The notes: generated from the letters alone by a model not told the origin. Positions 45,169 to 55,231 are shown, numbered from the stretch's first letter. The stretch is 64,000 bases of DNA from Kovacikia minuta CCNUW1 (GCF_020091585.1 NZ_CP083582.1:3534001-3598000), one strand, 5' to 3'. Program-made: numbers and translations.

Positions 45169-47964
45169 ATGTCCAATTCCCCTCTGCTCAGCGCTGCTCA
45201 ACAGCATTATCAGGCAGGACAACTGGCTGAGGCAGAAAGGCTGTTTGCCCAAGCACTGGAAAGCCAACCTCAAAATATCAAGTTACTTTCCTGGCTGGCT
45301 CTCATTGCCAACCGGCTGGGTAAATTAGAGGAGAGTATCGCCTACTATAAGCGGATTCTGGCATTGAATCCGAAGGCGGCTGAGGCACACAGCAATTTGG
45401 GATCGGTTTTGTGTAAACAGGGGCAGATGGCAGCGGCGATCGCCCACCATCGCCAGGCTCTGGCTCTGATGCCAAAGGATGCTGATGCCCATTACAACCT
45501 GGGAGTAGCCCTCTATGAGGCGGGGCAGCTAGAAGAAGCCATCGCCCATTATCAGCAAACGGTGGCACAAAACCCCAACCATGTCAGTGCCCACACCAAT
45601 TTGGGAATGGCATTTTACCAGCAGGGAAAGCTGGAGGCAGCGGCTGATCACTACAATCGAGCGATCGCGCTCAATCCCGATCATGTCAATGCGCTAAATG
45701 GGTTGGGGGTGGTGTTATTTCACCTGGGCCAGTTGGAGGAAGCAATCGGGCACTATCAACGAGCGATCAGCCTCAACCCTGAGCAGGTGAGTGCCTACAA
45801 CAATCTGGGAACGGTCTATCAGAAACAGGGTAAGCCGAAGCAGGCAATGGCTCAGTATGAACGGGCGATCGCGCTCAACCCCAACCATGCCAGTGCCTAC
45901 GATAATTTAGGCACCGTTTTGCAAGAGCAGGGCAGGTTAGCGGAAGCCATTGCCCATTATCGGCAAGCGATTACCCTTGATCCCAATGCTGCCAATGCCT
46001 ACAACAACCTCGGATCGGCACTCAAAGAACAGGGCAACTTATCAGAAGCCGTTGCCTGTTGTCAGCAGGCAATTCGCCTGCAACCGAACCATGCCGATGC
46101 CCACAATAACTATGCCAGCAGCCTGGTAGAACAGGGCAAATTCGGGGAGGCGATCGTCCATTACGAACAAGCCATTCATTATCAACCAGAGCACGTCAAC
46201 GCTCACCTCAACCTGGGCATCATTCTGCTCATGTTAGGCGACTTTCAGCGGGGATTTAAGGAATACCATTGGCGCTGGCGCAGCAAACAGTGTCCCGATT
46301 TGCGCTATCCCCAGGCGCTTTGGGATGGTTCAGACCTGACCGGCAAGGTGATTTTGCTTACCGCCGAGCAGGGGTTTGGGGATACCATTCAGTTCGCCCG
46401 CTACGCTCCCCTGGTTGCCCAACGAGGGGGCTGCGTTATTGTTGCTTGCCAGAAACCGTTGTTGCGCCTCCTGAGTTCCTTACCGGGGATCGACCAATGC
46501 GTCGATCGCGACAAAGTAAACGTCCAGACCCACGTTCACATCCCCTTGCTGGATTTACCCCTGATTCTGGGCACCACCCCAGAGAGCATTCCGGCACAGA
46601 TGCCTTACTTGAGTGGGGCGGTGTCTACCTTTTCCCCACTCCCCACACCCCACTCCCCACACCTCCTCAAGATCGGTTTCGTCTGGGCATCCAACCCAGA
46701 TAACTCTACGGCTAAAAAGCGCTCCTGTCCTCTGTCCTATTTCCTGCCACTGCTGAAAATTCCAGGCATTGGACTCTACAGCTTGCAGAAGGATGTGCCA
46801 GAGTCAGATGCCGTACTCCTGGAGGCGCAACCGGAGATTCAGGATTTGCGTCCCCTGATCAAGGACTTTGCGGATACAGCAGCAGCGATCGCCCAGCTCG
46901 ATCTGGTGATTAGCGTAGATACTGCCGTAGCGCATCTAGCAGGGGCATTGGGCAAACCCGTGTGGACTCTGCTGCCCTACGTTGCCGACTGGCGCTGGCT
47001 ACTTCAACGCGAAGATAGCCCCTGGTACCCCACGATGCACCTGTTTCGCCAAACGCAACCGGGAGATTGGGCAGGGGTGTTTGAACGAGTTATCGCGAGA
47101 TTGGAGGAGAGTGGGGAACGGGGAGAAAACCGATTCCCCCCATCCCCTTCCCCCTATCAAAACTCAAAACTTAAAACTCAAAACTCCACCCCACTCCCCA
47201 CTCCCCACTCCCCACTCCCCATTTCCTGCCGTCACGGTACCCTCCTGTATAACCCCAACGACGATGTTGGCAAATCGCTAGAACTTTACGGGGAGTGGAG
47301 TGAGGGTGAAGTTGGTTTGTTTCAATCATTACTGAAATCAGGGGATACGGTTGTGGAGGTGGGCGCAAATATTGGTGCCCATACGGTGGTGTTTGCAAAA
47401 GCGGTGGGAACCTCAGGAAAGGTGGTGGCGATCGAGCCTGAACGCCTGCGGTTTCAAACCCTGTGTGCCAATCTTGCCCTCAACGGTTTCACCAATGCCT
47501 ATTGTTACCCCGTTCTTCTGGGGGAAACTGGCGTTACCCAGGCTTCTGGATCAAATCCTTCAACCGAAGGGGTAATTCGCCCTGGCAATACTGCCTCCGA
47601 TCTCCGTCAATTTTTTTCCCTGGATAATTTTGAACTGCCCCATTGCCATTTCTTCAAAATAGATGCTTCGGGGCAGGAGTTAGAAATTTTCCATCGCGCA
47701 ATTCACACGATTCAACAGTCTCAACCCACCCTATACCTCAGAAATTGCTCCCCTCAAGCGAACCACCGCCTGATTCAGTTTCTGGACGATTTAGGTTATC
47801 AACTTTACTGGCACCGTCCGTCCCTCTACAACCCAAATAATTTCTTTCAAAATTCTCAAAATATTTTTGGTACAGCAATTTCTGTGAACATTTTGGGTTT
47901 TCACCGCAACCACCGCATCAAAGTAGACGGAATGGAGCAAATACGGAAAATCGATTTTTCGTAA
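45169..47964 (+). CDS. TPR protein with glycosyltransferase-like and FkbM methyltransferase domains, 931 aa
   Basis: Residues 1-350: about ten TPRs (A..LYEAGQLEEAIAHYQQ). Residues about 365-645: a SPINDLY/heptosyltransferase-like glycosyltransferase region with LLTAEQGFGDTIQFARYAPLVAQRGG, VISVDTAVAHLAGALGKPVWTLLPY and WRWLLQREDSPWYP. Residues about 690-860: FkbM methyltransferase with GDTVVEVGANIGAHTVVFAKAVG and AIEPE. Two linkers are translated heptamer repeats: SPLPTPHSPH (46625-46668) and PSPSPYQNSKLKTQNSTPLPTPHSPLP (47140-47220). Probable role in surface-glycan or glycoprotein modification. Start chosen at the first ATG. Confidence 0.85.
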   Translation: MSNSPLLSAAQQHYQAGQLAEAERLFAQALESQPQNIKLLSWLALIANRLGKLEESIAYYKRILALNPKAAEAHSNLGSVLCKQGQMAAAIAHHRQALALMPKDADAHYNLGVALYEAGQLEEAIAHYQQTVAQNPNHVSAHTNLGMAFYQQGKLEAAADHYNRAIALNPDHVNALNGLGVVLFHLGQLEEAIGHYQRAISLNPEQVSAYNNLGTVYQKQGKPKQAMAQYERAIALNPNHASAYDNLGTVLQEQGRLAEAIAHYRQAITLDPNAANAYNNLGSALKEQGNLSEAVACCQQAIRLQPNHADAHNNYASSLVEQGKFGEAIVHYEQAIHYQPEHVNAHLNLGIILLMLGDFQRGFKEYHWRWRSKQCPDLRYPQALWDGSDLTGKVILLTAEQGFGDTIQFARYAPLVAQRGGCVIVACQKPLLRLLSSLPGIDQCVDRDKVNVQTHVHIPLLDLPLILGTTPESIPAQMPYLSGAVSTFSPLPTPHSPHLLKIGFVWASNPDNSTAKKRSCPLSYFLPLLKIPGIGLYSLQKDVPESDAVLLEAQPEIQDLRPLIKDFADTAAAIAQLDLVISVDTAVAHLAGALGKPVWTLLPYVADWRWLLQREDSPWYPTMHLFRQTQPGDWAGVFERVIARLEESGERGENRFPPSPSPYQNSKLKTQNSTPLPTPHSPLPISCRHGTLLYNPNDDVGKSLELYGEWSEGEVGLFQSLLKSGDTVVEVGANIGAHTVVFAKAVGTSGKVVAIEPERLRFQTLCANLALNGFTNAYCYPVLLGETGVTQASGSNPSTEGVIRPGNTASDLRQFFSLDNFELPHCHFFKIDASGQELEIFHRAIHTIQQSQPTLYLRNCSPQANHRLIQFLDDLGYQLYWHRPSLYNPNNFFQNSQNIFGTAISVNILGFHRNHRIKVDGMEQIRKIDFS

Positions 47965-48069
47965 AAATCCAAGTCATTCACCTGAGATTAAGCGTTCCAA
48001 CGGCTTTGCTGTTGAACGACGGGTACGGAAATCCCGATACAATAGAATGCCGTCCGTTCGGAGGAATTC

Positions 48070-49137
48070 ATGGCTACATCGCCGCTATCGAATCCGTCTG
48101 AGTCAATTCACACTGATATTATTCGCTTACTTGAACGTCTGCCCAACTCAAAACATGGAGAGTTGATTCAGTTAGCTCTGGCGACAATCGTGAGAATGGC
48201 AGAGGATGACATTGATCGATTGGACTGGAAAATCTTCAATGCCTCCCTTCAGGACATGGAACGGGCATTTAAGACCTTCTATCCCTATCGCCATGTACGG
48301 AAAATCGCTATTTTTGGTTCTGCCCGAATCGGTGAGGATTGCCCGGAATATCAGATGGCAGTGGAATTTGCCCGCGCCATTACCGAACAAGGATTTATGG
48401 TGATTACGGGAGCGGGGGGCGGCATTATGCAGGCGGGCAACGAGGGGGCAGGGCGGGATAAATCCTTCGGTTTGAATATCCAGCTTCCCTTTGAGCAGGG
48501 GGCCAACCCCTTTATTGAGGGCGATCGCAAACTCATTCCATTCAAGTATTTCTTTACCCGTAAGCTTTTTTTTCTGCGCGAAAGTGATGCCCTGGCGCTC
48601 TTTCCTGGCGGATTTGGAACCCAAGACGAGGCGTTTGAGTGTCTCACCCTGAGCCAAACGGGTAAATCTTCCCCCATGCCCCTCGTATTAATTGACAAAC
48701 CCGGTGGCAACTACTGGAATGATTGGAACGATTACATTCACAAGCAATTACTCGATCGTGGGCTGATTAGCCCGGAAGATCCCAGCATTTACACCATTAC
48801 CGACCAAATTGACGTAGCATGCGAGGCGATCGCCAGTTTTTACCGTGTATTCCACTCCTGTCGCTATGTCGGCAATCGGCTGGTGCTGCGGCTCAACTCT
48901 GAACTAACCGACGAAAACGTGGCATGGCTGAACGAAAATTTCAGCGACATTCTGGTAAAAGGACGGATCGAAAAAAGCGCTCCCCTTCCTCAGGAAGCCC
49001 AGGACGCAAGAATTGGAGTCTCCCGCCTGCTCCTTTATTTCAACCAGAGAGATTTAGGACGCCTTTATCAACTGATTGGAGAAGTCAATCGGTTGGGAAT
49101 TCCACGGGAAGAGTCCCGCCATCCAGAACGGAAGTGA
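48070..49137 (+). CDS. LOG-family protein (TIGR00730-like Rossmann protein)
   Basis: A 355-aa protein. The LOG core is clear: IAIFGSARIGEDCPEYQMAVEFARAI, TGAGGGIMQAGNEGAG, and ALFPGGFGTQDEAFECLTLSQTGK (the PGGxGTxxE motif of cytokinin-activating phosphoribohydrolases). An N-terminal helical region (about 75 residues) and a C-terminal domain of 100 residues are extra and typical for the larger cyanobacterial variant. GGAGG lies seven bases upstream. Activity on nucleoside monophosphates is inferred from the family only. Confidence 0.87.
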   Translation: MATSPLSNPSESIHTDIIRLLERLPNSKHGELIQLALATIVRMAEDDIDRLDWKIFNASLQDMERAFKTFYPYRHVRKIAIFGSARIGEDCPEYQMAVEFARAITEQGFMVITGAGGGIMQAGNEGAGRDKSFGLNIQLPFEQGANPFIEGDRKLIPFKYFFTRKLFFLRESDALALFPGGFGTQDEAFECLTLSQTGKSSPMPLVLIDKPGGNYWNDWNDYIHKQLLDRGLISPEDPSIYTITDQIDVACEAIASFYRVFHSCRYVGNRLVLRLNSELTDENVAWLNENFSDILVKGRIEKSAPLPQEAQDARIGVSRLLLYFNQRDLGRLYQLIGEVNRLGIPREESRHPERK

Positions 49138-49320
49138 GGCAGGCGAGAAAGTATGAATGATGAATTGAGGGTTCTAAGTTCTAAGTTTTGAATTGCGAAC
49201 CAGCGACTAGGGGACAGGGAGCAGTGAACAGTGAACAGCGATTGACAACTCACAACCGATTCCCCCTTCTGCCCTCTGCCTTTCGCTATATTGGAAATGC
49301 CTACTCCAACTGAGGTTTCA

Positions 49321-49719
49321 ATGGAACTTGGAGAGCAACTCAACCGCCAGCGGGTGAAGCATATTGTCAGTAGCTACCAGCTAGATAGCGAGGATGCTGA
49401 GGCGTTCAATGGCTATCTGGAGGAATTGTTGAACGCCTATTCCTTTCCCCTGATAGAGTTGGCGATCGTTGAAACCCTGGTAGACAACTGGATAACGATA
49501 CCCATGCCCAAAGGTCACAGGTTTCTGGTGCAGGTTCATGACCTGATGAAAAGCTGGGAAAGTCGGATGATTGAACCCAACGGCTTTTCTGAGCGCGGCA
49601 TGGTCAGCACCATCGCTCCAGAACAGTTCCGACAGATCACCGGGCTTGACCCCACGCCCATTTTTGGCCCCCTGACCTCTTCACAACCCCCAACCTATCC
49701 GCTGAGCAGTGGGTTTTGA
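49321..49719 (+). CDS. Conserved hypothetical protein, 132 aa
   Basis: No known domain. Helical: LGEQLNRQRVKHIVSSYQLDSEDAEAFNGYLEELLNAYSFPLIELAIVETLVDNWITI, then GHRFLVQVHDLMKSWES. The protein is like several cyanobacterial hypotheticals that follow this size and pattern. ATG 49321 has GAGG six bases upstream; an alternative ATG at 49297 would add eight residues. Followed by a Pro-rich tail. Confidence 0.6.
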   Translation: MELGEQLNRQRVKHIVSSYQLDSEDAEAFNGYLEELLNAYSFPLIELAIVETLVDNWITIPMPKGHRFLVQVHDLMKSWESRMIEPNGFSERGMVSTIAPEQFRQITGLDPTPIFGPLTSSQPPTYPLSSGF

Positions 49720-49725
49720 GATGAC

Positions 49726-49893
49726 TTAGGCAGAATTTTGCTGCTCGCGACGCTCCTTCAAGGCTTTATCAACGAGCTTTGCAACCAACCAGGAAAGCGA
49801 TCGTTCCTCTGCTTGTGCCCATTCTTCCAGTTCCCGCTTCAATTCTGGAGGAACGTAGGCAACCACTCTGTCTAGATCTGTCTTTCCACCCAT
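49726..49893 (-). CDS. Small ribbon-helix-helix-like protein, 55 aa
   Basis: A short frame on the minus strand: MGGKTDLDRVVAYVPPELK, then RELEEWAQAEERSLSWLVAKLVDKALKERREQ. The strand-helix-helix order (RVVAYVPPELKRELEEWAQ...SLSWLVAKLVDKAL) matches RHH/CopG antitoxin or repressor proteins. No toxin partner is adjacent: its left neighbour is convergent and unrelated, and the right one is map. Its upstream region is shared with the map promoter. Confidence 0.65.
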   Translation of the reverse strand: MGGKTDLDRVVAYVPPELKRELEEWAQAEERSLSWLVAKLVDKALKERREQQNSA

Positions 49894-50098
49894 GCTGAAA
49901 GCCTGCTTTGCGTTTTGCCTGTAATCTGTGAAAAATTTTTCAGAGTTTCAATCCAAAAAATAATCTCAACCCTTCCCGATTCCTCAACTCTAAGTTGACA
50001 GACGACCTAGCTACAGGATACAAGCAATACCCTGATCTGTGTCAAGCTGTGCTATGCTGGCACAGCAAGAGGATAATCGAGTGGCAACCCATTAAAGT

Positions 50099-50920
50099 AT
50101 GAACAATCAAAATTTGCTTTCTATTAGCCAAAATCCATCGCGATCGCCCACCAATCAGGGAATTGTCCTACTCTCCCGTCGGGAATTGGACAGAATGCGT
50201 CGGGTTGGAAAGCTTGCTGCAAATCTACTCAGGCATCTTGAACCAATGGTTCAACCAGGAGTTAGCACCCAGGCACTCAATGACGAAGCAGAACGCTGGA
50301 CGCAGGCGCAGGGCGCTATCAGCGCTCCCCTGGGTTACGCCCCTGACGGTCATCCTCCCTTTCCCCGTTCAATCTGCACCAGTGTTAATGAGGTTGTATG
50401 TCATGGAATTCCCAGCCCTAAGCAGATTTTGAAGGATGGGGATATCATCAATATCGATGTCACCCTGATTCTAGATGGGTATCATGGCGACACCTCAAAA
50501 ACGTTTTTGGTTGGCAACCCACCTACCCCTGCACAAAAACTGGTTGAAGTTACACAAGAAAGTATGATGCGAGGCATCAACGAAGTGAAGCCCGGAGCAA
50601 GAGTTGGGGATATCGGGGCAGCCATTCAAACCTATGCCGAAGCGAACGGATTTTCTGTCGTGCGCGAGATGGTGGGCCACGGCGTTGGTAGACAGTTTCA
50701 TATGGAACCGCAGATTCCCCATTATGGAAACCGAGGTGCCGGGCTAAAACTGCGTCCAGGTATGGTTTTTACGATCGAACCCATGCTCAACGAAGGGCAT
50801 TATGGCATCAAGGTTTTGGGCGATCGGTGGACAGTGATTACCAAAGACAAAAAGCGTTCAGCCCAATTTGAACACACCGTTGCTGTCACAGAAACAGGCG
50901 TAGAAATTTTTACCCTCTAG
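50099..50920 (+). CDS. map: Type I methionine aminopeptidase
   Basis: A 273-aa enzyme that removes the initiator Met. Metal ligands in order: Asp in INIDVTL, Asp in GYHGDTSKT, His in GHGVGRQFH, Glu in FTIEPML, and Glu in AQFEHTVAVT. The first 25 residues (MNNQNLLSISQNPSRSPTNQGIVLL) are an extension before the usual core. The gene appears intact. It is divergent from the 55-aa RHH-like gene. Confidence 0.94.
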   Translation: MNNQNLLSISQNPSRSPTNQGIVLLSRRELDRMRRVGKLAANLLRHLEPMVQPGVSTQALNDEAERWTQAQGAISAPLGYAPDGHPPFPRSICTSVNEVVCHGIPSPKQILKDGDIINIDVTLILDGYHGDTSKTFLVGNPPTPAQKLVEVTQESMMRGINEVKPGARVGDIGAAIQTYAEANGFSVVREMVGHGVGRQFHMEPQIPHYGNRGAGLKLRPGMVFTIEPMLNEGHYGIKVLGDRWTVITKDKKRSAQFEHTVAVTETGVEIFTL

Positions 50921-51024
50921 TTTTTGTTCAATCTGAACGGTTTGCGTAAGTTCGGATAGCAAAATTGTTCGCAAAGGTTCAGGAGTTGCCGCAAAATAAG
51001 AAAATTCATCAGCCTCCAGGAAGC

Positions 51025-52887
51025 ATGCCCGATTCTTCAGTGGATTCTGCAAAAACTCGCGATCGCCTGATTGACCTCTACTACGACTTGTCTCCGTTGG
51101 AACAACTGATGGTGCAGTTGTTTTCGGTGATTTATGAGCCGATCAGCAGGGCTTCCTTTGCCCTCTGCCTGAATCAGATAGGCGCACAGGACAAAAACGG
51201 GAAACTGTTTACGGCTCAGACTTTGAAGCCCTACATCGATCGCCTTCTAGAATTGGGCTTACTGGTGCAGGGAGGAGGGTTAGGTCCCCAATGTCACCCC
51301 TTGCTGGCAGAAGTTGCCACCCGTGATGCGGTGCGGGTTGGACGGTTTGAAACCCTCGCCAAAGCCGTACAGGAAAAGTTTCCTGTGTCCACCCGCTGGA
51401 AGGGTGGTCCCCGTTATTTCACCAGCAAGCGGCAACTGATTCGGGAAGTTCGGATTGGCATTTACCGTCAGGATTTTAAGTTTGTCACTCAGCAGCTTGA
51501 GGATTACGCCAAATACAACTATTCCAAGGAAAAGATTTCGATCACCGAGATTTTTCAAGAAGTCGCTAATAACCCCTTTGACCCAGACTGGTTTCGTCAC
51601 CTGCCCCCAGAATTCTTTGAAAATGGGCTGGCCAGCATTTTGAATGATTCCATGCTGCACCTGACCTCTGCCGATGGTGCCTTTGCCCTGCTTCAGACCA
51701 GTGTTGCCAAAGCAGAAAAGCAGGACTCCGTTTTATTCCCTGTGCTGCTCATCGAACAATTGATGATTCGGGGCAGGTTGTCAGAGGCACAACGGGAACT
51801 GGAACGGATTTCTAACTTGTACTCGAATAACTTTGATGCCCTTTGGGGTTGGTTGAAGTTTCTGCGCGGAGAGAATGAAGCAGCGATCGCTCACTATACC
51901 AGTGGCTTGCAAGCCCTCAAAAAAGGCACAGGCAAAAAGAAGATCTTCTTCCACGGGATGACCGGACTGTTTTTTGTCCTGGCATTGCTGAAGCAGGGTT
52001 CCCCCGATCGCCTCAACGAAGCATTAGGGTATGCCAGCCTCTCCCGTGAAGCCAAACATTGGCTCAGCCCAACTTACACCGTGTTGGAAAGGGTGATCAA
52101 ACTCCAGCAGGGAGATTTGTCCCAGAAAGAAATCATCCTCAACACCGCTCCCTTGCAACAACAGCAAAGTTTAGAAACCCTATTCCGTTCCCTCTGCCTT
52201 TACTGGGTGGATGCAGATGCTGCAAAACGCCACCTACCAAAAGTGCTGGAACCGTTCTTCAAACAAGCTGAAACTGCTGGATACCGCTGGTTGGCAATGG
52301 AAGCAGCGGAACTTCTGTCCCGGTTTAAATCCCGAAGTTCCTACAATAAACAGGCAATTGCTCTGCAAAAGAGCATAGGCGTTGGTTCCCTGGTCAACCT
52401 GATTGAACCGCAGGAAGCCTGGGAACTGTCCCTGAACGCGCTGGCAAATATGCGGTCTGAAAAATCGCAGACGATCGCTCCTAAACCGGAGACCAACCAA
52501 CGTCTCGCCTGGACAATCACCTACTATTCCAACGGTTGTGTCCTGCAACCCCGCGAGCAGTCAATTAATGCCAAAGGCGAATGGAGCAAGGGACGACCGA
52601 TCGCCCTCAAACGTCTGAAAAATAACCTGGAGGATTTTGCCTACCTCACTCCCCAGGATCGGCGGATTTGTTCTTACATCAAATCCTATTCCTATGGTTG
52701 GGGAAAAACTGATTATACCTTTGGGGAAAAGGCAATTGCCGCGTTGATTGGTCATCCAATCGTCTTTTGGGAAGACTCACCCGGAACACGGGTTGAAGTG
52801 GTCAAAGGGGAACCAGAACTGCTGGTTAAAAAAGGGAAAAATGACCAGCTAACCATTGCAATTCTCCCCCGAACTGAAGGAGAGTAA
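51025..52887 (+). CDS. N-terminal part of an SNF2-type helicase in a separate frame, 620 aa
   Basis: Starts at ATG 51025 (GGAAGC upstream, start MPDSSVDSAKTRDRLIDLYYDLSPLEQLMVQLFSVIYEPIS). Helical and TPR-like regions follow (QRELERISNLYSNNFDALWGWLKFLRGENEAAIAHYTSGL). It stops at 52887, overlapping the SNF2 frame by 32 nt. In relatives I believe this region and the ATPase form one protein of about 1,400 aa. Removing one A near 52860 would join ...LTIA to FSPELKESKDLLVVKET. It is therefore probably the front half of a frameshifted gene, though a genuine two-gene pair is possible. Confidence 0.75.
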   Translation: MPDSSVDSAKTRDRLIDLYYDLSPLEQLMVQLFSVIYEPISRASFALCLNQIGAQDKNGKLFTAQTLKPYIDRLLELGLLVQGGGLGPQCHPLLAEVATRDAVRVGRFETLAKAVQEKFPVSTRWKGGPRYFTSKRQLIREVRIGIYRQDFKFVTQQLEDYAKYNYSKEKISITEIFQEVANNPFDPDWFRHLPPEFFENGLASILNDSMLHLTSADGAFALLQTSVAKAEKQDSVLFPVLLIEQLMIRGRLSEAQRELERISNLYSNNFDALWGWLKFLRGENEAAIAHYTSGLQALKKGTGKKKIFFHGMTGLFFVLALLKQGSPDRLNEALGYASLSREAKHWLSPTYTVLERVIKLQQGDLSQKEIILNTAPLQQQQSLETLFRSLCLYWVDADAAKRHLPKVLEPFFKQAETAGYRWLAMEAAELLSRFKSRSSYNKQAIALQKSIGVGSLVNLIEPQEAWELSLNALANMRSEKSQTIAPKPETNQRLAWTITYYSNGCVLQPREQSINAKGEWSKGRPIALKRLKNNLEDFAYLTPQDRRICSYIKSYSYGWGKTDYTFGEKAIAALIGHPIVFWEDSPGTRVEVVKGEPELLVKKGKNDQLTIAILPRTEGE

Positions 52888-55231
52888 GGATCTGTTAGTG
52901 GTGAAGGAAACCCCCACCCGCCTCAAGGTGATTGAAATTACCCCTGAACATCGCCGGATTGCCGAAATTTTGGGTCAGAAAAATCGACTGGAAGTGCCCG
53001 CTCAAGCGAAGGAACGGGTTTTATCCGCGATTAATGCTGTCTCTGGGATTGTGACAGTCCATTCCGACATCGGCGGCGGGGTTACCAGCGCTGAAGAGGT
53101 GCCCTCCGACCCCAAACCCCACATTCACCTGCTGCCTGCCGGTGCTGGCTTGAAGGTGGCAGTGTTAACCCGTCCCTTTTCCCAAGCTGGTCCCTACTAC
53201 CGTCCGGGGGCGGGAGGGGGCACCGTCATTGCCGAAATCAAAGGGAAACGGTTGCAAACCACCCGTGATTTGCTGGCAGAAAAGCGGCTTGCCAATGCTG
53301 CGATCGCCGCCTGCCCAACCCTGGTTCGCCATGACGAAGCGGACGGGGAATGGTGGATTGAATCGCCAGAAGACTGTTTGGAACTCCTGGTAGAACTGCA
53401 AGCCCTGGGAGAGAGTGTGGTTCTGGAATGGCCCGAAGGCGAGAAATTACGGGTCAGCCACCAGGCAACCTTGAAGGATTTTCAGCTCAAAATTCAGCGC
53501 CAGAACGATTGGTTTGCAACGAGCGGTGAGTTAAAGCTGGATAACAATCTGGTATTGGACATGCAGCAGTTGATGGAACTGCTCGATCAAACCTCTGGAC
53601 GCTTTGTCCCCCTGGGTGACGGGCAATTTCTGGCGCTGACCCAGGAGTTTCGCAAACGGTTGGATGAGCTGCGCGCATTTTCCGAAAAGTCGGGGAAAGG
53701 CTTGCGCCTGCACCCCCTGGCAGCCCTGGCAGTAGAAGACTGGATGGAAGAAGTTGGAGATCTGAAAGCCGACAAGCACTGGAAGGAGCATATCAAACGG
53801 CTGAAGGAAGTCCAAAACTTTGAGCCAACCCTGCCGTCTACCCTCCAGGCAGACCTGCGCGATTACCAGATTGATGGCTTTCGCTGGCTGGCGCGACTGG
53901 CTCACTGGGGCGTGGGTGCCTGCCTTGCCGACGATATGGGCTTGGGAAAAACGCTGCAATCGCTGGCAGTTATCTTGACCCGCGCCGCAGAAGGTCCAAC
54001 CCTGGTGGTGGCACCACTCTCCGTCGGCATGAATTGGATCAGCGAAGCCCAGCGATTTGCACCCACCCTGAATGTGCTTCAGTTTGGCAACAGCGATCGC
54101 CAGAAGCTCCTCGACAACCTCAAACCTTTGGATTTGCTGGTATGCAGCTACGGCTTATTGCAGCAGGAAGAAGTGGCAGAGATGTTGGCAAAGGTGCAGT
54201 GGCAGACGATTGTGTTGGACGAAGCCCAATCGATCAAAAACTTTGCCACGAAACGATCGCAAGCAGCCATGAACCTGCAAGGCGGCTTCAAGCTAATTAC
54301 CACCGGAACGCCGATCGAAAACCACCTGGGCGAACTCTGGAACCTGTTTCGGTTCATTAATCCGGGGCTACTTGGCTCCCTGGATAGCTTCAACCAGCGC
54401 TTTGCCACTCCGATCGAACGCTATCAAGACAAACAGGCACGCAATCGGCTGAAAAAGCTGGTTCAACCCTTTTTACTACGACGAACCAAAAGTCAGGTGT
54501 TGGAAGAACTCCCCTCCCGCACCGAAATTTTGTTGCATGTGGAATTGACCCAGGAGGAAATGGCATTTTACGAAGCCCTCCGCCGAGACGCGATCGCCCG
54601 CCTCTCAGAAAGCGATGCCACAGCTGGAGCCAAACATCTGCAAGTGCTGGCAGAAATTATGAAACTGCGTCGCGCCTGCTGCAATACCCAGCTCGTTAAG
54701 CCTGAAATTTCCCTGCCCAGTTCTAAACTGCATCTGTTTGGCGAAGTGCTGGGAGAACTGCTAGACAACCGCCACAAGGCCCTTGTATTTAGCCAGTTTG
54801 TCGATCACCTGCACCTGATTCGGGATTATTTAGACCAGCAAAAAATTCACTATCAATATCTGGATGGCAGCACACCTGCGAAGGAACGCAAAAAACGGGT
54901 CGATGCCTTCCAGGCAGGCGAAGGCGATGTTTTTCTGATCAGCCTCAAAGCAGGCGGAACCGGGTTAAACCTGACCGCTGCGGATTATGTTATCCACATG
55001 GACCCCTGGTGGAATCCAGCCGTCGAAGATCAGGCCAGCGATCGCGCCCACCGCATCGGACAGCACCGCCCCGTCACAATTTACCGTATCGTGGCAAAAA
55101 ACACGATCGAAGACAAAATCGTCGCTCTCCATCAACACAAACGCGATCTCGCCGACAGCCTCCTGGAAGGCACAGACATGAGCGGCAAGATCTCAACTGA
55201 TGAGCTACTGCGGTTGATCAGTGAAGGCTGA
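52856..55231 (+). CDS. SNF2-family DEAD/DEAH helicase, C-terminal part, about 790 aa
   Basis: An SNF2 ATPase: motif I DDMGLGKTLQS, motif II VLDEAQSIKN, motif III TGTPIENHLGELW, the C-lobe with LVFSQFVDHLHLIRDYL, motif V SLKAGGTGLNL and motif VI QASDRAHRIGQ. Residues 1-320 are the HepA/RapA-like N-terminal domain (including EDWMEEVGDLK). The nominal TTG 52856 start is inside the upstream frame, with no ribosome binding site. See the preceding entry for the probable one-base frameshift. Function: DNA or RNA-protein remodelling; target unknown. Confidence 0.87.
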   Translation: MQFSPELKESKDLLVVKETPTRLKVIEITPEHRRIAEILGQKNRLEVPAQAKERVLSAINAVSGIVTVHSDIGGGVTSAEEVPSDPKPHIHLLPAGAGLKVAVLTRPFSQAGPYYRPGAGGGTVIAEIKGKRLQTTRDLLAEKRLANAAIAACPTLVRHDEADGEWWIESPEDCLELLVELQALGESVVLEWPEGEKLRVSHQATLKDFQLKIQRQNDWFATSGELKLDNNLVLDMQQLMELLDQTSGRFVPLGDGQFLALTQEFRKRLDELRAFSEKSGKGLRLHPLAALAVEDWMEEVGDLKADKHWKEHIKRLKEVQNFEPTLPSTLQADLRDYQIDGFRWLARLAHWGVGACLADDMGLGKTLQSLAVILTRAAEGPTLVVAPLSVGMNWISEAQRFAPTLNVLQFGNSDRQKLLDNLKPLDLLVCSYGLLQQEEVAEMLAKVQWQTIVLDEAQSIKNFATKRSQAAMNLQGGFKLITTGTPIENHLGELWNLFRFINPGLLGSLDSFNQRFATPIERYQDKQARNRLKKLVQPFLLRRTKSQVLEELPSRTEILLHVELTQEEMAFYEALRRDAIARLSESDATAGAKHLQVLAEIMKLRRACCNTQLVKPEISLPSSKLHLFGEVLGELLDNRHKALVFSQFVDHLHLIRDYLDQQKIHYQYLDGSTPAKERKKRVDAFQAGEGDVFLISLKAGGTGLNLTAADYVIHMDPWWNPAVEDQASDRAHRIGQHRPVTIYRIVAKNTIEDKIVALHQHKRDLADSLLEGTDMSGKISTDELLRLISEG

